A stretch of 64,000 bases of DNA from contig NC_041016.1 in NCBI RefSeq assembly GCF_004193775.1, positions 46,500,767-46,564,766 of the forward strand, given 5' to 3'. Positions 59,043 to 64,000 of this stretch are shown one piece after another. The position numbers and the translations under genes are program-made. The notes beneath the pieces are model-generated. The model did not search any database. It saw only the letters and a program-made list of their open reading frames with translations, and was not told the origin of the DNA. Origin of the DNA: Glycine soja (taxonomy: Eukaryota > Streptophyta > Magnoliopsida > Fabales > Fabaceae). Every line of letters starts with the position of its first letter. The first letter of the stretch is position 1.

Positions 59043-60368
59043 TTGTTGTACATCGAATTCAGATGTCGCGGAAAGCCTGCACATTGTTGCTTAATAGAAG
59101 AAGAGAAGCATGGCAAGCCTTGGTACTTCGATATCAAACGATACATCGAAGACAAGAAATACCCACAGGAGGCATTTGACAACGATAAGAGAACGTTGCG
59201 AAGGTTGACAGCTGGCTTCTTCCTGAGTGGGGACATCCTATACAAGAGAAACCATGACATGGTACTACTTCGATGTGTGGATGCCAGAGAGGCTGAGCAA
59301 ATGTTGGTAGAGGTGCATGAGGGATCCTTTGGAATTCATGCCAATGGACATGCCATGGCCCAAAAAATTCTAAGAGCGGGGTATTACTAGCTCACTATGG
59401 AGAGCGATTGCAGCATCCATGTGAGGAAATGCCGTAAGTGCCAGGCCTTCGCTGATAATGTTAATGCTCCACCCATACCTTTGAGCGTCTTGGCAGCACC
59501 TTGGCCATTCTCTATGTGGGGCATAGATGTGATTGGAGCCATTGAGCCTAAAGTTCCAAATGGACATCGCTTCATCTTAGTCGCCATTAACTACTTCACC
59601 AAATGGGTCGATGCAGTTTCCTGCGCTAGTGTGACTAGGAGTGTGGTGATTAGATTCATCAAGAAAGAGATAATATGCCGATATGGGTTGCCTAGGAAAA
59701 TTATCACCGATAATGCAACCAATCTGAACAACAAGATGGTGAAAGAGATGTGTGAGGATTTCAAAATCAAACACCATAATTCTACGCCTTACAGGCCTAA
59801 GATGAAAGGGGCAGTTGAGGCTACCAATAAAAATATCAAGAAGATAGTTCAAAAGATGATTGTGTCATACAAGGATTGGCACGCGATGCTTCCCTTTGCA
59901 TTGCATGGTTATCAAACTTCGGTGCGCACGTCTACCGGGGCAACCCCTTTCTCTTTGGTGTACAGGATGGAGGTTGTGCTTCCATTTGAGGTGGAGGTTC
60001 CTTCATTGAGAATCCTAGCCGAGTCGGGGTTGGAAGAATCAGAAGTGGCCCAAGCTCGCTTTGATCAGTTGAACCTTATTGAGGGTAAGAGATTGGCCAT
60101 CATGAGTCATGGGCAACTATATCAAAGTAGAGTGAAGAATGCTTTTGACAAGAGGGTGCACCCGCACAAGTTCAGCGTGGGAGACCTTGTCCTAAAGAAA
60201 GTATCGCAGGTTCAAAAGGACCATAGAGGGAAATGGGCCCCGAATTATGAAGGACCATTTGTTGTGAAGAAGGCTTTTTTGGGAGAAGCATTGTTGCTTA
60301 TGAACATGGATGACGAAGAGCTGCCTTTGCCTGCGAACTTCGATATCATCAAGCAGTATTACGCATAA
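59043..60368 (+). CDS. Tat/Ogre-like integrase (one stop in the zinc finger)
   Basis: 59043-59390 has the N-terminal part with 'EVHEGSFGIHANGHAMAQ'. A TAG replaces the Trp of the usual YYW motif at 59388-59390. The frame then continues open for 323 codons: CSIHVRKCRKCQ (zinc ligands), MWGIDVIGAIE (Asp), IITDNATNLNN (Asp), KMKGAVEATNKNIKK (Glu), then the C-terminal 'FDKRVHPHKFSVGDLVL' and 'GKWAPNYEGPFVVKKAF'. The D,D,E triad is intact. This is the best-preserved coding piece in the window. It lacks its upstream zinc finger half and any functional RT. Confidence 0.9.
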
Positions 60369-61310
60369 TGCCTGGGGCAATCAGAAGGCTCAACTTCTGA
60401 CCGTCCTCAAGGACTCATTGGAATCTCCAAGTCTGGAAATCTTTTGTAAACCATAAATCGCAGAATTAATAAATATGGGTTAATGATTTGCATCTCTACC
60501 TCCAGTGTTGTGTCCTTTACTTTTTATTGTCTTTAAAGAACTACAATCTCGATCTTGCCCACTAAATCCAGAGCCATCCGGCTCAATCAATGGGGTGTCA
60601 TAAGCGTTTAAGTAAAAATTGCACACGATAACACGTGTTTAATTGTTATATTTAACGTTCAATCATAAACAAGCATACATTTGCATCTTGTCATTCGGGA
60701 TCCTGCAAATCGGAAGATGAATAAAGAGTCATTTTCAGTGATGGTCAACACGACGCCAATTTGGGTAAGCACTAGGGGAAGTGAAAGGTAATACAAGCAT
60801 CTTGTAGTATTGTTTCACACTTGTTGCATGATGACACTTTCTTTGTCCAAGATTAGAGGAAGGTACGAGCAGGTGCTAGGCCCATGATTGATCGATCATC
60901 ACCCCACGTCCGACTAAAGACGTTAAAGGAACGCTCCTAGGAGTCAGCCTAGTATCTCTAACTTTGCTCTTTAATTTCCTGTTTCATACTTGTTCGTTTT
61001 CTTAAATTATATCCTGAATTTGCCTAAGTTTATATGCAGTTATAGGATTTTAAGAGAGAAAGTATAACAATGAATATCACAACTTTGAAAAGGATCATTT
61101 TTCAAAAAAAAAAAAATAGCTCGCCTGGGCGAGCATGTCCGATGAGAAAAAAAAACATAAAAGGGGAGGGGTGAAGCCATTTTCACCCCATTCTTCCCTA
61201 AAATAAAACCTCCAACAAAAGCTTATGGGAGCCACCATAGACAGCAGCCCCAAGCTTCCTTTGTCCACTTTTGCTTTCATTTTTTTTGCATTTCTTTCAT
61301 CTCATACAAG
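60369..61310 (+). other. Noncoding spacer of the Tat/Ogre-like element
   Basis: No conserved frame. It includes 'gctcgcctgggcgagc' (palindrome, 61121-61136) and a gaggggtgaagcc segment. Spacers between pol and the later ORF are usual in such elements. Confidence 0.55.
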
Positions 61311-61822
61311 TAAGTACCATCTCCATTCAAATTTTACCTTTCCATTGTGGTATCTTGGTGCTTTATTTGTTATGTTCTTTGCAATTTTGTGAGATAAATT
61401 GTTTGTGAATCCATGACTTGAATACTTGATTAGGGGTTGTAATGGATGGCCCTAGGCCTATCCTTGATCATATTGTAGATTGGCATGCCATATTGTTCTC
61501 CATTTCTCGTTTTTACATGCTTGAACATGCACCCACCAATCGTTCGATAAAATGCCTCAATGACCATTGCATGTGTTGTGAAATTTGAATGGTGAAATGA
61601 TGTTGGCACATGTACAACCATCATTTAGAATGTGTGAGTAACTTAGTGGTTGGATCAAAATGCCAAGAGCATGAGCTAGGCATAGAAATCTAAACTTTAT
61701 TTTGAATGCAAAATACATGAATTACATAAATATGTGAAAGTGATTGGTTGGAATTAGCCTAATTATTGGCTGAGCTTGCTACACTATGATAGGCACCTTG
61801 CATCTAGGTAGCTAAAATGTTT

Positions 61823-61861
<39 letters not shown>

Positions 61862-62022
61862 ACCAATGTATGATTGGTTTTAATTAGTTGCACGGTAACA
61901 CCTGAAATTAGTAAAAAGAAACTTACACCGTCCAAAATTAGTTGGCTTTTGCTTGTTCAAGATAAGTGAAATGATGGTTATGTGTTTCGTGCAAACTAAC
62001 TTTTTATGGATGTGTCTTTACA
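61311..62022 (+). other. Intron-like interval before the later ORF
   Basis: A donor-like aag/gtaagta (about 61310) and an acceptor-like tgtctttacag (ending 62022) bound about 710 bp of T-rich sequence. The sequence right after the acceptor is open and begins the later ORF (EIVPKKLLSKRARKD). It contains (GT)17. Splicing is inferred only from these sites. Confidence 0.42.
61827..61860. repeat. (TG)17 microsatellite
   Basis: A pure TG run inside the intron-like interval. Confidence 0.98.
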
Positions 62023-62880
62023 GGAAATAGTTCCTAAGAAGCTTCTCTCAAAGAGGGCAAGGAAGGATGCCATGGGAGAAGGATCTACTGCGTTCCCACA
62101 AGCGGATATAGAATTGGATGGAATTCGATAGGTGTTGATCATGCACACTAGCATGACCACCCTGACATAGATCTGGATGACGCTGCTCCTGAGCAACATC
62201 CTTCCTGACGATCATAATTCTAATCTTCCCTTGTAGAAGTGATAGCTAGTCTATGCCATCTTGACTCAGGTTAGTATTCATGTGGCCCAGCTAATCTCGA
62301 ACGCCATTTACCAATTTGCACGGATCACACCTCCAAGTGGTCCCAAAAAAGTCCAACAGAGCACTGGGGTTTCCGGCCTTGATCATGGGTCTTTGCCAGT
62401 TCTATGGGTGCCGGTTACACCCACAAAGCTTATCTGGCCTCCCATTAATAGGACCTTCATAGAAAAGTACTGCATGCCAAGAAAAGCGCAGCAGCAGGGG
62501 CAAGACCATCAGCAGTAGCCAGCTGCAGATGCACCATCACCACCTCTATGACAGCCACCATCCCTAGAGTCCATCTTTGCTCAGATGCAAAGGATGGAAC
62601 TCTATATGCAGCATGTGGCTGACCAGCAAGTGGCCAATCATAGGGTCAGACACAATTGAATGAGATTTTTTACCGGTACACCTTGCATCAACCAAGCCAG
62701 GATCCCAGCCCTTACTCATGGCCTACTCCCGAGCAGTTCGGGGCCATAGTTGCATGGCCTGGAGATAGGCCCAGTTTTCAGGCAAGGGCAGGACCCGCAG
62801 TGACCCCAAGAGATGAAGATGGAACTCGGGAAGACAATGACATGGCCGATGTGATGGACTACTTCCTTCGAGGAGGCTGA
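62023..62880 (+). pseudogene. Later ORF of the Tat/Ogre-like element, internally deleted
   Basis: It begins in frame after the acceptor with 'KRARKDAMGEG'. Near 62130 the sequence jumps to a segment reading 'MHTSMTTLT' and 'IWMTLLLLSNILPDDH', which belongs well inside the usual protein, so a stretch of the ORF is deleted. Then come 'TRISVHVAQ'-like text (62261 on), 'PVTPTKLIWPPINRTFIEKY', and from 62656 'FYRYTLHQPSQDPSPYSWPT' to the end at 62880. Three or more stops occur, mostly at Gln codons. The function is unknown; the type is related to the ORF at 46634-48026. Confidence 0.72.
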
Positions 62881-62934
62881 GCCATTTGACCAAGATCGCT
62901 TAAAATTGTGAACTCGTCTTTATTTTGTTCTTAT

Positions 62935-63050
62935 CGCTTTTAGTATTGTTTGTTATCTTATTGTGATGGAACTTGACTTTGTTTTATCGCTTTCAGTATT
63001 TGTTTGTTATCTCATTGTGATAGAACTTGACTTTATCGCTTCCAATATGT
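62935..63050. repeat. Tandem repeat, about 60-bp unit, roughly two copies
   Basis: The block 'tatcgctttcagtat...tttgttatct...attgtgatggaacttgact' occurs twice with a partial third copy. It lies 3' of the ORF in the element. Confidence 0.8.
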
Positions 63051-64000
63051 TGATGTGTTATTTCGTTGTGATGCTTTGAAAACAAGAAAAAATTGAACAA
63101 AGAAAAAAGAGAAAGGGGATTGGTGTATGGTTTTCTTTCTTTCATGGGTCCTTTTGTCCCTTTGATAAGTGTGGTCTCGAGTTATAACTTTGCCTAGGAT
63201 TTGAACTTTTTCTATAAAAAAAAAACTAAAACTAACACGCTTTTGAAAAAAATAAATGATCTCCAATTTTCTTTGGAAAATTCATGGATCAAAACACAAA
63301 AGGTTTTTTTTTTAAAAAAAAAAAAAGGAAATGTGCACCTAGAGGGTGAAAACAATGAAAGATTTTTTTGAATGCCAAAATGGATTCGGATGTTTGTATT
63401 ACTTGATAAAAAGTGCAATCGTTGAAACACTGGCTTGGCCTAAATGTGGAAACGAACCCTAAGCCTTATTGTTTGCGTGGCCACAAAGCATTATATTTGA
63501 GTGTCCACATGGATGTGTGCTATGATTAATTTTGCATGAATTTCTAATTGTCATAATATGCGTTTCGTGGAAATGATTTGAGCATTCTCTTCTTTCTAAG
63601 CCACTGGCTAAAAAAATATCCCGACATACATTATGTCCCACCATTTGTAGGCCTTTTGAGCCAAACATCGATTTTTTGCCATAACCTTGACCTAGGATCG
63701 AAATTTCCAACCTTGCCTTAGGATGAGAAAGTAGGAGGGTCTTCCAAGCGAAGCTTCTATTATCTTGGGTTAGAGGTGTTCATCAAAAAGAAAGGAAAAA
63801 AAGAAAGAGAAAGAATCAATCAATCAAGATAGAGGAAAAGCAAAGGAAAATAGAAAAGAAAGAATGAGTTCTTTGGACCAGACAATATCTGAACAATGTG
63901 CAGAATTGTCGAAAAGAAAAAATATAAGGAAAAGAAAAAAAAAGCAATAGTAACTTGGTTAAAACCTAGGGAATGTGTAAAGTGATCGCCTACTTTAGTT
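63051..64000 (+). other. Noncoding 3' part of the Tat/Ogre-like element
   Basis: A- and purine-rich sequence (for example 63300-63330, 63790-63950) without a gene. A 3' LTR is expected beyond the window; I cannot mark a polypurine tract with confidence. Confidence 0.5.

Noticed and set aside
54234..60368. An endogenous pararetrovirus or other integrated plant virus
   Set aside because: The gag-protease-RT-RNase H-integrase order, an integrase with D,D,E, and the LTR context fit Ty3/gypsy. No movement protein or coat features of caulimovirids are seen.

Overview
This window is nuclear DNA of a flowering plant, most likely a legume close to soybean (Glycine). It is AT-rich, has no long intact host gene, and is filled with plant transposon lineages: Ty3/gypsy elements of chromovirus-like, Athila-like and Tat/Ogre-like type, degenerate Ty1/copia, solo LTRs, and CACTA DNA transposons with CACTAC(T)A(A/G)AA-type ends. 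The host coding sequence I recognise is fragments or isolated exons. The species call is my recognition of repeat families and was not checked by a search. The layout fits old, TE-rich, gene-poor chromatin.

Region by region. 0-9.2 kb: degenerate CACTA-type subterminal repeats, two LTRs of a TGTAACACCC...GGGTGTNACA family (one 3'-truncated on +, one on - with a perfect ATTAG target duplication), and a possible En/Spm transposase remnant. 9.4-14.7 kb: an FBD (F-box) remnant, then a minus-strand Ty3/gypsy element with LTR, integrase, RNase H, RT and protease. Its gag end is lost at a junction with LTR fragments. 15-17.1 kb: a twice-frameshifted DUF266/BC10-like glycosyltransferase pseudogene and a minus-strand solo LTR. 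19.5-20.5 kb: a head-to-head inverted duplication of an F-box gene fragment. 20.6-32.2 kb: CACTA termini and gene fragments. A FAR1-like piece and a RopGAP exon come first. An approximately 8.6 kb Pack-CACTA-like element follows, carrying exon pieces of a PDR/ABCG transporter, a Twinkle-like primase-helicase, a WD40-like protein and a WDR43/UTP5-like protein, all on +. A solo LTR with CTTAG duplications sits inside it. 33.9-35.4 kb: a compact CACTA element with a CTT target duplication, inserted in one arm of a 68-bp palindrome. 36-42.4 kb: copia remnants, another solo LTR (GTTGC duplication) and three more CACTA termini. 43.5-44.2 kb: two minus-strand exons of a type I inositol-polyphosphate 5-phosphatase. 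46.6-54.2 kb: a minus-strand Athila-like element (5' LTR, tRNA-Asp-like primer site, gag, protease, later ORF) without RT or integrase; a solo LTR is inserted in its 5' LTR. 54.3-64 kb: a plus-strand Tat/Ogre-like element (gag, protease, deleted RT, RNase H, integrase, extra ORF with an intron-like interval) that runs off the window.

No element here looks autonomous. Most inactivating changes in the element ORFs are CAG/CAA to stop or TGG to TAG transitions, the pattern expected from decay of methylated cytosine. The parts most worth a second look are the multi-gene-capture CACTA element, the F-box inverted duplication (a long-hairpin or small-RNA candidate), the palindrome cut by a CACTA insertion, and the GCTTAGCG palindrome arrays in the Athila-like element.
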